From positions 682,001 through 746,000 of the forward strand of contig NZ_JAAXOX010000001.1 in NCBI RefSeq assembly GCF_012396125.1: a stretch of 64,000 bases of DNA, written 5' to 3'. The DNA is from Cellulomonas denverensis (GTDB lineage Bacteria; Actinomycetota; Actinomycetes; Actinomycetales; Cellulomonadaceae). The translations under genes and the position numbers were made by a program. Shown here piece after piece: positions 26,392 through 36,662 of the stretch (its first letter is position 1; every line of letters begins with the position of its first letter). The notes under the pieces were generated by a model that was given only the letters and a program-made list of their open reading frames with translations, was not told the DNA's origin and did not search any database.

Positions 26392-27231
26392 TCAGTCCCG
26401 GGCGCGGGCGGCCTCGCCCAGCTCGCGGGACCGGTCGTGGGCGGCACGGGCGGCGGCGACCACCCCGGCCCGGACCCCGTGGGCGTCGAGCTCGGCCACC
26501 CCGGCGACGGTGGTGCCGCCCGGGGAGGACACTCGCTCGCGCAGCACCACCGGGTGGTCGCCGGTCTGGGCGGCCAGGGCGGCAGAGCCCTCGACGGTGG
26601 CGACCGCGAGCCGGGTGGCCAGGTCGCGGGTCAGGCCCAGCAGCACACCGGCCTCGGCCATCGCATCGATCAGGTAGAACGCGTACGCCGGGCCGGAACC
26701 GGAGATCGCGGTGACCGCGTCCAGTTCCTTCTCCTGCACCCGGACCACCAGGCCGGTGGCCGCCAGCGCCCGCTCAACCAGCGCCAGGTGCTCGTCCGTG
26801 GCGTGCCGGCCGGGCGCGATCGCGGAGGCCCCCTTGCCGACCAGCGCCGGGGTGTTCGGCATCACCCGGACCACCGGGGTGCCCTCCGGCAGCGCCCGCT
26901 CGTACACCGCCAACGGCACACCGGCGGCGACCGACACCACCAGGGCGCCCGGGGCGAGCGCGCCGGCGATCTCGGCCAGCACCTCGGGCACGACCTGCGG
27001 CTTGACCGAGATCAGCACCAGGCCGGCCGAGCGGACGGCCTTCGGGTTCGGGTCGGCGGAGCGGACGCCGTAGCGGGTGGACAGCTCGTTGGCACGGATC
27101 GCGCTGCGCTCGGTCACGGCCACGTCGTCCATGTCCCACCCCGCGGTGAGCAGGGCGGAGACCAGCGCCTCGCCCATCACGCCCCCGCCGAGCACGGCGG
27201 CACGGGGCTGTCCGGTGGTGGTCTGGGTCAT
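26392..27231 (-). CDS. proC: Pyrroline-5-carboxylate reductase ProC
   Basis: A 279-residue enzyme for the last step of proline synthesis. The Rossmann motif AVLGGGVMGEALVSALL opens the protein. VLISVKPQVVPEVL, RVMPNTPALVGKGASAI and the C-terminal signature ISGSGPAYAFYLIDAMAEAG, ending in LRERVSSPGGTTVAG, are all present. The next gene, lacI, starts 7 bp later, an odd pairing that may simply reflect run-on transcription. Confidence 0.95.
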   Translation of the reverse strand: MTQTTTGQPRAAVLGGGVMGEALVSALLTAGWDMDDVAVTERSAIRANELSTRYGVRSADPNPKAVRSAGLVLISVKPQVVPEVLAEIAGALAPGALVVSVAAGVPLAVYERALPEGTPVVRVMPNTPALVGKGASAIAPGRHATDEHLALVERALAATGLVVRVQEKELDAVTAISGSGPAYAFYLIDAMAEAGVLLGLTRDLATRLAVATVEGSAALAAQTGDHPVVLRERVSSPGGTTVAGVAELDAHGVRAGVVAAARAAHDRSRELGEAARARD

Positions 27232-27282
27232 GGCGGGGCCTTCCGGTCGCTGCGGTCCGACCTGCCGGAGCCTAGTCGCCGA

Positions 27283-27346
27283 CGCCGAGGGCGCAGTTCC
27301 GGTCGGCTCCGCGGGCTGCGGAACGACGCGAACTGCGCCCTCGGCG
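27283..27346. repeat. Interspersed palindrome, type B (copy B2), likely terminator
   Basis: Arms 27283-27299 and 27330-27346 pair perfectly over 17 bp, with the same GCCGAGGGCGCAGTT core as copies B1 and B3. It lies downstream of the efflux operon (stop at 27374) and upstream of proC, so it is well placed to end efflux transcription. Confidence 0.8.
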
Positions 27347-27373
27347 AGGTGGGCCGGGGCCGGGGTGGGCCGG

Positions 27374-29575
27374 TCAGCCGGTGAAGCCGCCCGGGAACTG
27401 GCCGCCGCTGGGGAAGGAGCCCCCGTCCGGCGGGGTGAAGCCGCCGGTGCCGGACGAGTCGGAGGACGAGCCGCCCAGGCCGGTCAGCCCGGTCGACTCC
27501 TCGTCATCGCCGGTGGACAGGGCCTGGCTCGGGTCGGCCAGCACGACCTCATCGCCCTCGGACAGGCCCTCGGTGATCTCGGTCAGCTCGGAGCCGACCG
27601 CGCCGCGCCCGACCTCGACCTCCTCGACCTCGCCGTCCCGCAGCACCTGCACGGTGGCGGTGCTGCCGTCCAGGTGGACCGCGGACGACGGCACGGTAAG
27701 CGTCTCCTCCGCCGCGGCGACCGCGATCGACACCTGCGCCGAGGACCCGTTGAACAGGGTCAGGTCCGGGTCGTCGACCGCGATCTCCACCGTGTAGGCC
27801 GGCTCGGAGGTGCTGGAGGAGTTCAGCACCCCGACCGAGCTGACCGTGCCGGTGACGTCGTCGTCGACCGAGGTGACCGACAGGCTCGCGGTCTGCCCGA
27901 CCTCGACCAGATCGACCTGGCTGAACGAGACGGTGGTGGAGACCAGGTAGCCGTCGGTGCCGATGATCGTGATCACCGCGCTGGTGGAGGAGGCCTCGAC
28001 CTGGTCGCCGGCGGCGATGGCGACCGACGCGACGGTGCCGTCCACCGGGCTGGTGAGGTCGACCAGGTCGAGGTTGCCCTGGGCGACCGCGAGGTCGGCA
28101 TTCGCCTGGTCGATCGCCGCCTGGTCGGCGAGCAGGTCGGCGGCGGTGGCCGTGGTCGAGCCGCCGGAGCCGGAGACCGTGCCGGAGGACAGCGAGCCGA
28201 GCGAGGCCGAGGCGTCCATCGACCCGGTGGAGCCGGTGGTGGTGTCGGTGGAGCCGGTCCCGCCGCTGACCGCCGCACCCGAGTCGGTGGTGGTCGGGGC
28301 GCTGGTGGTGGTGTCCGGCGTGGCATCCGGGGCGGAGGTGGAACCACCGGAACCGGAGCCGGAGGACGCGGCGGCGATCGCCTGCTGCGCGGCGGAGACC
28401 GCGGCGTTCAGGGTGTCCGCGGCGGTGGTCAGCGCCTGCTGGGCCTCGTCCACCGTGGTCTGGGCGGTCAGCACCGCGGTGATCGCCTCCTGGCAGGCGA
28501 CCAGGTCGGCGGCGGTGTCGTCGGTGGAGGTGGTGGCCGCGGCCAGCGTGACGGTCTCGCCGGAGCCGTTGACGTAGGCGGCCGGGGCGACGGTCTCGGC
28601 GGTGTCGGTCGCCGCGGGGTCCGGGTCGGTCGAGCCGGAGTCGGCCGGGGTGGAGTCGGCTGGGGCGGTCGACTCCTCCGTGGTACCGGTGTCCGTGGTG
28701 CCCTCGTCGGAGCCACCCTCGGACCCGTCGTCCGACCCGGAGCCGGAGTCCGACCCGGAGTCCGTCGCCGACAGGAACGGCTCGCAGATGGTCGAGGAGT
28801 CGGTCACCGCGGTGCTGGACGCGGCCAGGGCGTCCTGCGCGGTGCGGTACTGGGCGAGCAGCGCCTCCTGAGCCTGCTGCACGGCGGCGACGGCCTCGGT
28901 GACCGCGGCGGTGTCGGCCGAGGAACCGCCCGAGCCCCCCGAGCCCCCCGAGCCCGAACCGGAACCGGAGCCCTCCGGAGTGGTGCCGGTGCTGGAGCCG
29001 CTCCCGGTCGGCACCCCCGCCGACGCGGTGGACCCCGTCGACCCCGTCGACCCGCTGTACCCCGTCGACCCGGTGGACCCCGTCGACCCCGACGTCCCGG
29101 ACGACCCCGAGCTGGTGGACGAGCTGGACCCGGTCTGCGAGGCCTTGTCGTCGGCGAGCTTCTGCTCCGCGTCGGCGACCGCCTGCTCGGCGTCCTCCAC
29201 CGCCTCCTGCAGCGAGCTGACGTCCAGCGACGCCAGCACCTGCCCGGCGGTGACCGTGTCGCCGACCGCGACGTCGACACTGCCCACGGTGCCGGCGACC
29301 GAGAACGACCGGTCGAGCCGGGTGGTCGAGGCGACCGTGCCGGTGGTGTCGATGGTCTGGTCGACGCCGTCGATGCTCGCTGTGGCGGTGCGCAGGCCGG
29401 TGGAGCCGGAACGGCTGGCGATCGCCACTCCGCCACCGAGCAGGCAGAGCACCAGGGCACCTGCCACGCCGCCGGTCAGCAGCCGGCGGCGGCGCTGGGC
29501 GCGGCGGCGGGCGGCGGCCGATCCGGGGCGGCCGGTGGTGGGGGCGGCGCGGTGCCGGCGGAGCAGATCACGCAT
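27374..29575 (-). CDS. HlyD/MacA-type efflux adaptor with very long Ser/Gly/Thr inserts
   Basis: A 733-residue membrane-fusion protein. An Arg-rich N-terminus and one membrane helix (about 30-53) are followed by a biotinyl-lipoyl half (AGTVGSVDVAVGDTVTAGQV). A coiled region is broken by three Ser/Gly/Thr/Asp-rich stretches (about 140-225, 275-345, 425-490). The second lipoyl half (LTSPVDGTVASVAIAAGDQV) and a beta-barrel follow, then EITEGLSEGDEVVLADP. Usual relatives are 350-450 residues. The tail is GGFTPPDGG-like. It overlaps the lipoprotein stop by 8 bp. Paralogue of the adaptor at 32411. Confidence 0.82.
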   Translation of the reverse strand: MRDLLRRHRAAPTTGRPGSAAARRRAQRRRRLLTGGVAGALVLCLLGGGVAIASRSGSTGLRTATASIDGVDQTIDTTGTVASTTRLDRSFSVAGTVGSVDVAVGDTVTAGQVLASLDVSSLQEAVEDAEQAVADAEQKLADDKASQTGSSSSTSSGSSGTSGSTGSTGSTGYSGSTGSTGSTASAGVPTGSGSSTGTTPEGSGSGSGSGGSGGSGGSSADTAAVTEAVAAVQQAQEALLAQYRTAQDALAASSTAVTDSSTICEPFLSATDSGSDSGSGSDDGSEGGSDEGTTDTGTTEESTAPADSTPADSGSTDPDPAATDTAETVAPAAYVNGSGETVTLAAATTSTDDTAADLVACQEAITAVLTAQTTVDEAQQALTTAADTLNAAVSAAQQAIAAASSGSGSGGSTSAPDATPDTTTSAPTTTDSGAAVSGGTGSTDTTTGSTGSMDASASLGSLSSGTVSGSGGSTTATAADLLADQAAIDQANADLAVAQGNLDLVDLTSPVDGTVASVAIAAGDQVEASSTSAVITIIGTDGYLVSTTVSFSQVDLVEVGQTASLSVTSVDDDVTGTVSSVGVLNSSSTSEPAYTVEIAVDDPDLTLFNGSSAQVSIAVAAAEETLTVPSSAVHLDGSTATVQVLRDGEVEEVEVGRGAVGSELTEITEGLSEGDEVVLADPSQALSTGDDEESTGLTGLGGSSSDSSGTGGFTPPDGGSFPSGGQFPGGFTG

Positions 29576-30428
29576 CGGAGTCCCCCATCCCCTGCGGGCG
29601 GCCACCGAAGCCGGTGGAGCACCCGTCGTCGCCGGCGTCGGACAGCGCCAGGCTGGTGGCGGTCATCCGGCCCGAGTCGTCCTGCTCGCCCTGGGCCAGC
29701 ACGCACAGCCCGACGGCGATGGCGCTGGTGTCGGTGGTCACGCTGGTGGTGTAGGTGGTGGCGTCGGAGACGGTGACCGCGGTGGACTCGGTGGTCGGTT
29801 CGGCGGAGTCGGAGCCGGAGTCGCCGGGCGGGGTCATCGACACCACGTCCACCGTGATCGTGCTGCCGTCGACGGCCGTGACCAGCCCGGAGGTGGCCTG
29901 GCCGAAGCCGCCGCCGCCCTCCGGCAGGTCGTCCGGCATGCCGGAGGGCATGTCGTCCGGCATTTCGGTGGGCATGTCACTGGGCATCTCCCGGTCACCG
30001 CCACCACCGCCGAACATCCCGCCGCCGAACCCGCCGGTGCACTCGCCGTCCACCGGCTGGCTGATCGCGATGCTGGTGGCCAGGTCGTCGTCGCCGATCA
30101 CCGCGGTCACGCACACCCCGGCGGTGACATCGGCCAGGGCGGCGGACACGGTCTGGGTGACGGTGGTGTCGTCGTCCCAGGCCACGGCGGTCTGGCCGTC
30201 GTCGCCCTGCACCTGCATCAGGGCGTCCGAGACCGCGGCGATCTCACCGGAGACCCCGCCACCTCCGGGCATCTGGTCGCCGCCGGCCGGCTGGGCGTTG
30301 CTGGTGCCGGTGTCCTGGGTCTCGGCCGCACCGGCGTCGTCGGAGCCGGAGGAACAGGCGGCGAGCAGCACCAGGACGGAGGCTGCGGCGGGCAGGACGG
30401 TCAGGGCACGCGAACGAGTGGTCAACAT
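29568..30428 (-). CDS. DUF5666-like lipoprotein with Met-Pro repeats
   Basis: A 286-residue secreted lipoprotein: signal peptide with lipobox LAAC followed by SSGSDD. Two DUF5666-like beta modules are visible ([20 protein letters not shown] and [17 protein letters not shown]). Between them is a glycine-rich run and an MP repeat ([20 protein letters not shown]). ATG 30428 follows GAGGAG. It sits inside the efflux operon between permease and adaptor. The role is unknown; ligand sensing, metal binding or adaptor assembly are all possible. Confidence 0.7.
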   Translation of the reverse strand: MLTTRSRALTVLPAAASVLVLLAACSSGSDDAGAAETQDTGTSNAQPAGGDQMPGGGGVSGEIAAVSDALMQVQGDDGQTAVAWDDDTTVTQTVSAALADVTAGVCVTAVIGDDDLATSIAISQPVDGECTGGFGGGMFGGGGGDREMPSDMPTEMPDDMPSGMPDDLPEGGGGFGQATSGLVTAVDGSTITVDVVSMTPPGDSGSDSAEPTTESTAVTVSDATTYTTSVTTDTSAIAVGLCVLAQGEQDDSGRMTATSLALSDAGDDGCSTGFGGRPQGMGDSDA

Positions 30429-30451
30429 GGTTCTCCTCAGGGATGGCACGG

Positions 30452-31680
30452 TCACTCCGACCGCAGGGCGTCGATGGGCGCGAGCTTCGCCGCGCGGGTG
30501 GCGGGGTAGACCCCGAAGACGATGCCGATCGCAATGGCGATGGCGACCGAGCCGCCGACCGCCAGCCCGGAGACGACGATCGAGGTGTCCAGTGCGGAGG
30601 GCAGGGTCACGGCGCCGACGACGCCGAGCACCGCGCCCAGCAATCCGCCGGCCAGGCCGAGCACCGCGGCCTCGACCAGGAACTGCCGGCGGATCGCCCA
30701 CGGTGGGGCGCCGAGCGCCTTGCGCAGGCCGATCTCTCGGGTCCGCTCGGTGACCGAGACCAGCATGATGTTCATCACCCCGATCCCGCCGACCAGCAGG
30801 GACAGGGCGGCGATGCCGGTGAGCAGCACGGTCAGGGTCTGGTAGACCGACGTGGCGGTGCTGACCAGCGAGTCCTGCGAGTCGATCGTGAAGTCGGCCG
30901 CGTCGGCGTCGGTGATCCCGTGCAGGTTGAGCAGCAGGGTTTGCGCCTCCTGGTACGCGGCGGACAGCTGGTCCGAGGACGCGGCCTGGACGTAGATCGT
31001 GCTCAGCGAGTTGCGGTCCAGCCCGCCGGAGATGGTGTTCGCGGCGGTGGTCAGCGGCACCACCACGATGTCGTCCAGGTCGGCGTCGGTGCTGGACCCC
31101 GCGGAGTTCAGCACGCCGACGATCTGGAACGTGGTGTCGGCGATGGTCAGCGACTGGCCGACCACGTTGGTGGTGCCGAACAGCTCGGTCGCCGTGGTCT
31201 GGCCGATCACCGCGACCAGGGCGCCCGCGTCGTCGTCCTCGGTCTCGAAGAACTCCCCGGAGACCACCGAGCGGGACCGGACGTCCAGCCAGTCGACGGT
31301 GGTGCCGACCACGGAGGTGGTCCAGTTGGTGTCATTCGCCTCGACCGAGGTGGAGGTCTCCTTCTCCGGGGCGACCGCGCCGACGTCCGGGGCGTTCACC
31401 GACGAGTCCAGCGCCTCGGCGTCCGACCGGGTCAAGGTCGCCGCGGTGCCGAAGCCGCCGCGCATGCCGTCCGAGTCGGTGCTGGACCCCGGGGTGACGA
31501 TCAGCAGGTTCGACCCCAGCGAGCTGATCTGCTCGCTGACGTCCTTCTGCGTGCCCAGTCCGAGGCCGACGGTGAGGATCACCGCGGCGATCCCGATCAG
31601 GATGCCCAGGACGGTCAGCAGCGAGCGCAGTTTGTGCCCCCGCACCGCCGACCAGCTGGTGCGGAAGGTCTCGGCCCAGC

Positions 31681-31684
<4 letters not shown>
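30452..31684 (-). CDS. MacB-type ABC efflux permease
   Basis: A 410-residue permease with one N-terminal helix ([20 protein letters not shown]), a large extracellular domain of about 230 residues, and three C-terminal helices; this is the MacB/FtsX fold. The MacB core [20 protein letters not shown] and GLRKALGAP is clear. It overlaps the ATPase stop (ATGA). The substrate is unknown; relatives export peptides, antibiotics or cell-wall intermediates by mechanotransmission. Confidence 0.92.
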
Positions 31685-32410
<726 letters not shown>

Positions 32411-32418
<8 letters not shown>

Positions 32419-33673
32419 TGCTGCCACCGCCCATCTGCGGCATCTGCGGCATCTGGCCGCCGCTCGGCATCTCCGGCATCTCACCCGAACCGAAGTCGGG
32501 CATCTGGCCCTGCTGCTGGCGGTCCCCGGACTGTTCGGAGTTGCCGCTGCCGGGGGTGAACGTCGTGACCAGCACCTCGTCGCCCTCGGACAGGCCCTCG
32601 GTGATCTCGGTCATCGTGCCCGAGGTCTCGCCGACGGTGACCACGGTGGTGACCTGCTCGCCGTCAGCACCCTCCTGCTTGACGACGGTCTGGCCGTCCT
32701 CCGTGGTCACCGCGGCACTCGGCACGGCCAGCACATCCGTCCGCCGCTGGTAGATGATCTCGGCGGTGACGGATGCGCCGTCGTGCAGGCCTTCGGGGGA
32801 ACCGGTGACCTGGATCGTCACCGGGTACGACGCCACCCCGCCGGAACTGGTGGACACCAGGCCGATCTCGGAGACGGTGCCGTAGACGGTGTCGTCCAGC
32901 GAGTCGCCGGTCAGTTCGACCTGGTCGTCGACCGAGATCAGCGCGACGTCGGTCTCGTCCACCGTGACGCTCGCGGACCACGACTCGGTGCCGATGATCA
33001 CGAACTGCGCGGTGGAGCTGGAGCTCGAACTGGAGGACGTCGTGGTGCCGGTCATGCCGGTCATCCCGGTGGAGGCGTCCGCCGAACCGCCGGTGGAGCT
33101 GCTGCTGCTGCCGACCGAGTCGCCGACCTCGACGTTGACCTCGGTGAGCAGGCCGTCGACCGGGGCGGTCAGGGTCGCCCCCGCCATGTCCTCCTCCGCC
33201 TGGTCGTAGGCGGCCTGGGCGACCTCGACCTGGGCGCCGAGCGAGGCGATCTGGGCGTCGGAGCTGTCCGAGCCGTCCGCCTCGTCCTGGGCGTTGGACA
33301 GGTTGGCCTGGGCGCTGACCAGCTCGCTCTTGGCGGCGAGCAGGTCCGCGTTCAGCTGCAGGGTGTCCACGGTGGCCAGCTGCTGGCCCGCGGTCACGGT
33401 GTCCCCGGCGGAGACGTCCACCGAGGCGACGGTGCCGGGCACCTCGAAGCTCACGCTCTCCTGCACCGCCGGGGTCAGGGTCCCGGACGCCGACACCGAC
33501 TGTTCGAAGGTCGTGGTGCTGGCGGCGACCGCGGAGGTCGTCTCACCCGAGGCGGCGGTGGCCGGGTCGCTGCGGAAGCCGAACCAGTACACCCCCGTCC
33601 CGGCGACCCCGAGCAGCACCACCAGGCCCACGATCCGCACCCATGGGCGGGTCCGCCTCCACAGCGACAGCAT
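32411..33673 (-). CDS. HlyD/MacA-type efflux adaptor, first gene of the operon
   Basis: A 420-residue membrane-fusion protein: short cytoplasmic N-terminus, one helix (VRIVGLVVLLGVAGTGVYWF), lipoyl halves (GTVASVDVSAGDTVTAGQQL and LTAPVDGLLTEVNVEVGDSV) separated by a coiled segment, a Ser/Thr/Gly stretch, and a barrel ending in EITEGLSEGDEVLVT. The C-terminus carries MP repeats (EMPEMPSGGQMPQMPQM) like those of the operon's lipoprotein. ATG 33673 follows GAGGGAG. It is the promoter-proximal gene. Confidence 0.88.
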
Positions 33674-33771
33674 GTTCTCCCTCACGACGGTCCGATGACG
33701 CGGGGAGTCGCACACTCGACCCGCGCCGCTGACCCGACGCTAAGGAGCGGTCCTGGGGCGGCCGTAGCACG

Positions 33772-33790
33772 AGGCTGTGGCCAGGCTGTG
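33772..33790. promoter_or_regulatory. 11-bp-spaced direct repeats upstream of the efflux operon
   Basis: AGGCTGTG occurs at 33772-33779 and 33783-33790, one helical turn apart, about 100 bp upstream of the first adaptor start. Such spacing is typical of OmpR-type response-regulator sites. The repeat is short, so this is suggestive only. Confidence 0.4.
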
Positions 33791-33796
33791 CAGGAG

Positions 33797-35329
33797 TCAG
33801 GTCAGCAGCAGACCGTCCGTCAGCAGGCCACGGACCTCGGGCAGCACGTCGGCCGCCACCGCCTCGGCACCCACGCCGAGCAGCGCGCCCAGTGCCCCGA
33901 CGATCTGGCCCACCGACAGGTCCCCGTCGCACGCCCCGACGAAGCCGGCCAGCGCGGTGCCCACCTGCACGGTCCGGCCGAAGCCACCGCCCTGGCGCAG
34001 CAGCACGATCTGCGGGTCGGTGTCGCCGGGCCGCAGGTAGCGCTCCTCGGTCACGTCCGGCGCCACCCGCAGGTGCAGCCCGGACAGCTCGGCGTCGGTC
34101 AGCGCGGTTTGCCGGTCGTGCGCGGCCAGTGCCGCCGAGATCACCGGGCCGAGCGGCTGGCGCACGGTGCCGGTCACCTCCTCCAGCCGCCGCAGGCTGG
34201 TGGTCCGGCCGTCCCGGGGCCGGTGCAGCACCACGATGCCGAAGCCGATCGCCTCGACGTCCCGCTGCGCGAAGTCGTCCAGCCAGGCGCCGTACCGCTC
34301 CCGCCAGCCCGCCGGGTCCCGGTCCGGGGAGGTGCCGCCGTCCCGGATCCAGGTCTCCGCGTACTGCGCCGGGTCCTGGCTCTCCCGCTGGATCACCCAG
34401 CCGTCCAGCCCCGACTCGTCCAGCCAGGCGCCGACCCGCTCGTGCCAGTCCTCGCCGCGCCGGATCTCCCAGTTGCCCAGCAGCTGGGCCACCCCGCCCG
34501 GGGCCAGCACGTCGCCGACCCCGGTGATCAGCTCGCGCACGATCGCGTCGCCGGTCCGGCCGCCGTCCCGGTACTCGTACTGCGGTACGTCCTCCCGGCC
34601 GCGCGGGGTGATCACGAACGGCGGGTTCGACACCACCAGGTCGAAGCGCTCACCGGCGACCGGCTCCAGCATCGACCCGGCCCGCAGGTCCAGCTCCACC
34701 CCGGCCAGGGCGGCGTTGAACCGGGTGAAGTCCAGTGCCCGGGCGGAGATGTCGGTGGCGGTGACGTGCGCGCTGTGCCGGGTGGCGTGCAGCGCCTGGA
34801 TGCCGCAGCCGGTGCCGAGGTCCAGGGTCCGGGCGCGCGGGTCCCGCACGGTCACCTGCGCCAGCGTGGTCGACGCGCCACCGACCCCGAGCACGTGATC
34901 GGCGCGCAACGCCCCGCCGGTGGCCAGTTCGCCCAGGTCGGAGGCGATCCACCAGTCCACCTGGCCGGCACCGTCCGCCGCCTGGTACGGCCGCAGATCC
35001 ACCCGCGCCCGGACCGCATCGCCGTCACCCTCGACCAGCCCGAGCCGCTCCGCGCCGGACGATCCCAGGGTGGGCAGCGCGGCGTCCAGGGCGGCGCGGG
35101 TCACCTCGGCACCCAGCACGAAGGCGCGGATCAGGGCCGCGCGGGGGTCGGTGCGGTCGCCGGTGGCGCGCAGGGCGGGCAGCGGCTCCTCGCGGTGCAG
35201 CGCGGCGGCGGCCATCGGGCCCAGCAGGTCCTCCACCCCGTCGACGGTGAAGTCCGCCCCCGCCAGATCGGCGCGCAGCGCGGCGATCAGCTCACGGTCG
35301 GCGGTCGGGGCGGCGGGGTCGGAGTGCAC
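33797..35329 (-). CDS. SAM-dependent methyltransferase with DUF7059 and DUF7782-type flanks
   Basis: A 510-residue three-part protein. Residues 1-150 are an N-terminal module (DUF7059-like). The central part is a HemK/RsmC-like methyltransferase: TLDLGTGCGIQALHA is the SAM-binding loop, and VVSNPPFVITPRG is the NPPF motif of N-methyltransferases acting on planar amino groups. The last 150 residues match an actinobacterial extension (DUF7782-like). The target (rRNA, protein or DNA) cannot be told from sequence. GTG 35329 follows GAGGATGA. Single-gene unit with a palindromic repeat upstream. Confidence 0.82.
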   Translation of the reverse strand: MHSDPAAPTADRELIAALRADLAGADFTVDGVEDLLGPMAAAALHREEPLPALRATGDRTDPRAALIRAFVLGAEVTRAALDAALPTLGSSGAERLGLVEGDGDAVRARVDLRPYQAADGAGQVDWWIASDLGELATGGALRADHVLGVGGASTTLAQVTVRDPRARTLDLGTGCGIQALHATRHSAHVTATDISARALDFTRFNAALAGVELDLRAGSMLEPVAGERFDLVVSNPPFVITPRGREDVPQYEYRDGGRTGDAIVRELITGVGDVLAPGGVAQLLGNWEIRRGEDWHERVGAWLDESGLDGWVIQRESQDPAQYAETWIRDGGTSPDRDPAGWRERYGAWLDDFAQRDVEAIGFGIVVLHRPRDGRTTSLRRLEEVTGTVRQPLGPVISAALAAHDRQTALTDAELSGLHLRVAPDVTEERYLRPGDTDPQIVLLRQGGGFGRTVQVGTALAGFVGACDGDLSVGQIVGALGALLGVGAEAVAADVLPEVRGLLTDGLLLT

Positions 35330-35421
35330 GGGGTCATCCTCCCCGATCCGGGCCCGGGCGTCCCGGGCCACCCCCCTGAGCCGCGGTCCGCCCGCATCGC
35401 CTCACGTCCCCTGGGGGTCGG

Positions 35422-35485
35422 CGTTGAATGCGGAGAACCTGCTGCGATTCCGGCGATTCGGGCGGCAACTTCTCCGCATTCAACG
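35422..35485. repeat. Interspersed palindrome, type A, inverted (copy A2)
   Basis: Arms CGTTGAATGCGGAGAA (35422-35437) and TTCTCCGCATTCAACG (35470-35485) are perfect. On the opposite strand the loop reads GCCGCCCGAATCGCC, matching copies A1 and A3. It is 46 nt past the stop of the phosphatase gene, a good place for a terminator. The rest of the 35330-35530 gap shows nothing else. Confidence 0.8.
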
Positions 35486-35530
35486 GGTGCGCTGCCCGGG
35501 CGGGGCTGGGTGGGGGGGCCGGGTTCGGCG

Positions 35531-36187
35531 TCAGGTCAGCGGGACCGGGCGGCCACCCGGGCCGTCGCCGGGGACCGCGGAGGCGTGCGGCACGACCTCG
35601 TCCTGCCAGGCGGTGACCTGCCAGTCGCCCGGGGTGCCCTCCAGGGTGACCACCCCGGTGTTGTCCAGCCAGCGCTCGGCGGCCTCGGCCGGGTCCAGGT
35701 TCGCCCCGCGGGTGACCGCCCACAACCGGATGATCGCGCCGTGGCTGACCAGCGCAGCCTCCGGCACCCCGGTCCCGGCGACCTCGGCCACCACCCGGTC
35801 GTAGCGCTCCAGCGTCCGGTGACCGTCCTCGCCGCCGGGCATCACCCGGTCCAGGTCGCCGGCGGCCCAGGCGATCATCGTGCCGAGGTACTGCTGCACG
35901 GAGGCCGGGTCGGTGCGCATCTCCAGGTCACCGGCCAGGATCTCGCGCAGCCCTTGCCGGAGCTGCACCTCCAGCCCGTGCGGGCGGGCGACCTGTGCGG
36001 CGGTCTGCCGGGCCCGGGTCAGATGCGAGGCGTACACGGCGGCAAGCGGCCGGTTCGCGAACACCCGGCCGACCGCCCGGGCCTGCCGCTCGCCCTCCGG
36101 GGTCAGCGGGGCGCCCGGCTCGTCGGTGTCCAGGGCGTGGGTGAGGTTGGACGGGGTCTGCCCGTGCCGGATCAGGTGCAGGCGCAT
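35531..36187 (-). CDS. Histidine phosphatase (phosphoglycerate-mutase superfamily)
   Basis: A 218-residue protein that starts MRLHLIRHGQTPSN, giving the catalytic RHG motif at residues 7-9. LTPEGERQARAVG and the second catalytic histidine in ALVSHGAIIRLWA complete the active site. The substrate is unknown. The conserved start is ATG 36187, but in-frame GTG codons in a 12-bp tandem repeat just upstream reach 36217, where GTG overlaps the lipoprotein stop; coupled translation from there would add ten residues. Confidence 0.88.
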   Translation of the reverse strand: MRLHLIRHGQTPSNLTHALDTDEPGAPLTPEGERQARAVGRVFANRPLAAVYASHLTRARQTAAQVARPHGLEVQLRQGLREILAGDLEMRTDPASVQQYLGTMIAWAAGDLDRVMPGGEDGHRTLERYDRVVAEVAGTGVPEAALVSHGAIIRLWAVTRGANLDPAEAAERWLDNTGVVTLEGTPGDWQVTAWQDEVVPHASAVPGDGPGGRPVPLT

Positions 36188-36221
36188 GGTCACTCGGCTG
36201 GTCACTCGGCTGGTCACTCGG
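36188..36221. repeat. 12-bp tandem repeat at the lipoprotein/phosphatase junction
   Basis: GGTCACTCGGCT is repeated nearly three times between the lipoprotein stop and the phosphatase ATG. Each unit reads GTGACC on the minus strand, so it supplies three alternative GTG starts in the phosphatase frame. Confidence 0.7.
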
Positions 36222-36624
36222 CGCAGTGCTCGGCGACGTAGGCCGACACCCGGTCCGAGGCGTCACCCAGCTCGGTGGAGCTCACCTGCTCGGAGAACTC
36301 GCCGACGGCGGCTGCGACGGCCTCCTGGTCGTCGGTGTCCACGCCCTCCAACCGGTCGGACAGGTCGGAGAACAGTCCGCCCAGCGTCGCCCAGTCGTCG
36401 GCGATCTCCGCCGGCGGGTCGGCCTCGGCGAAGCCGGTGCTGATCTGGGACACCGCGTCGGCGAACCCGCCCGCGTCGTCGCCGAGCGCGCCGATGGCGT
36501 CGATCTCGGCCAGCGACGACTCGCTCTGGTCGCAGAACGTGGCGGCCTCGTCGTCCCCGCCACCGGTACAGGCGGCGAGCGGGATCAGGAGGGCCAGACC
36601 GGTCAGGGCAGGTGCGAGGCGCAT
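36214..36624 (-). CDS. Small secreted lipoprotein of unknown function
   Basis: A 136-residue lipoprotein: signal peptide MRLAPALTGLALLIPLAAC with lipobox LAAC, then a glycine/aspartate linker. The mature part is an acidic helical domain with two cysteines (TFCDQSESS near the start and AEHCAE at the end), which could form a disulfide tying the ends together. I do not recognise the family. It lies between the H+-PPase and the phosphatase, same strand. Confidence 0.7.
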   Translation of the reverse strand: MRLAPALTGLALLIPLAACTGGGDDEAATFCDQSESSLAEIDAIGALGDDAGGFADAVSQISTGFAEADPPAEIADDWATLGGLFSDLSDRLEGVDTDDQEAVAAAVGEFSEQVSSTELGDASDRVSAYVAEHCAE

Positions 36625-36662
36625 GCCGCCAGCCTGCCTCACCCGGGCGGAACGGTCGAACC

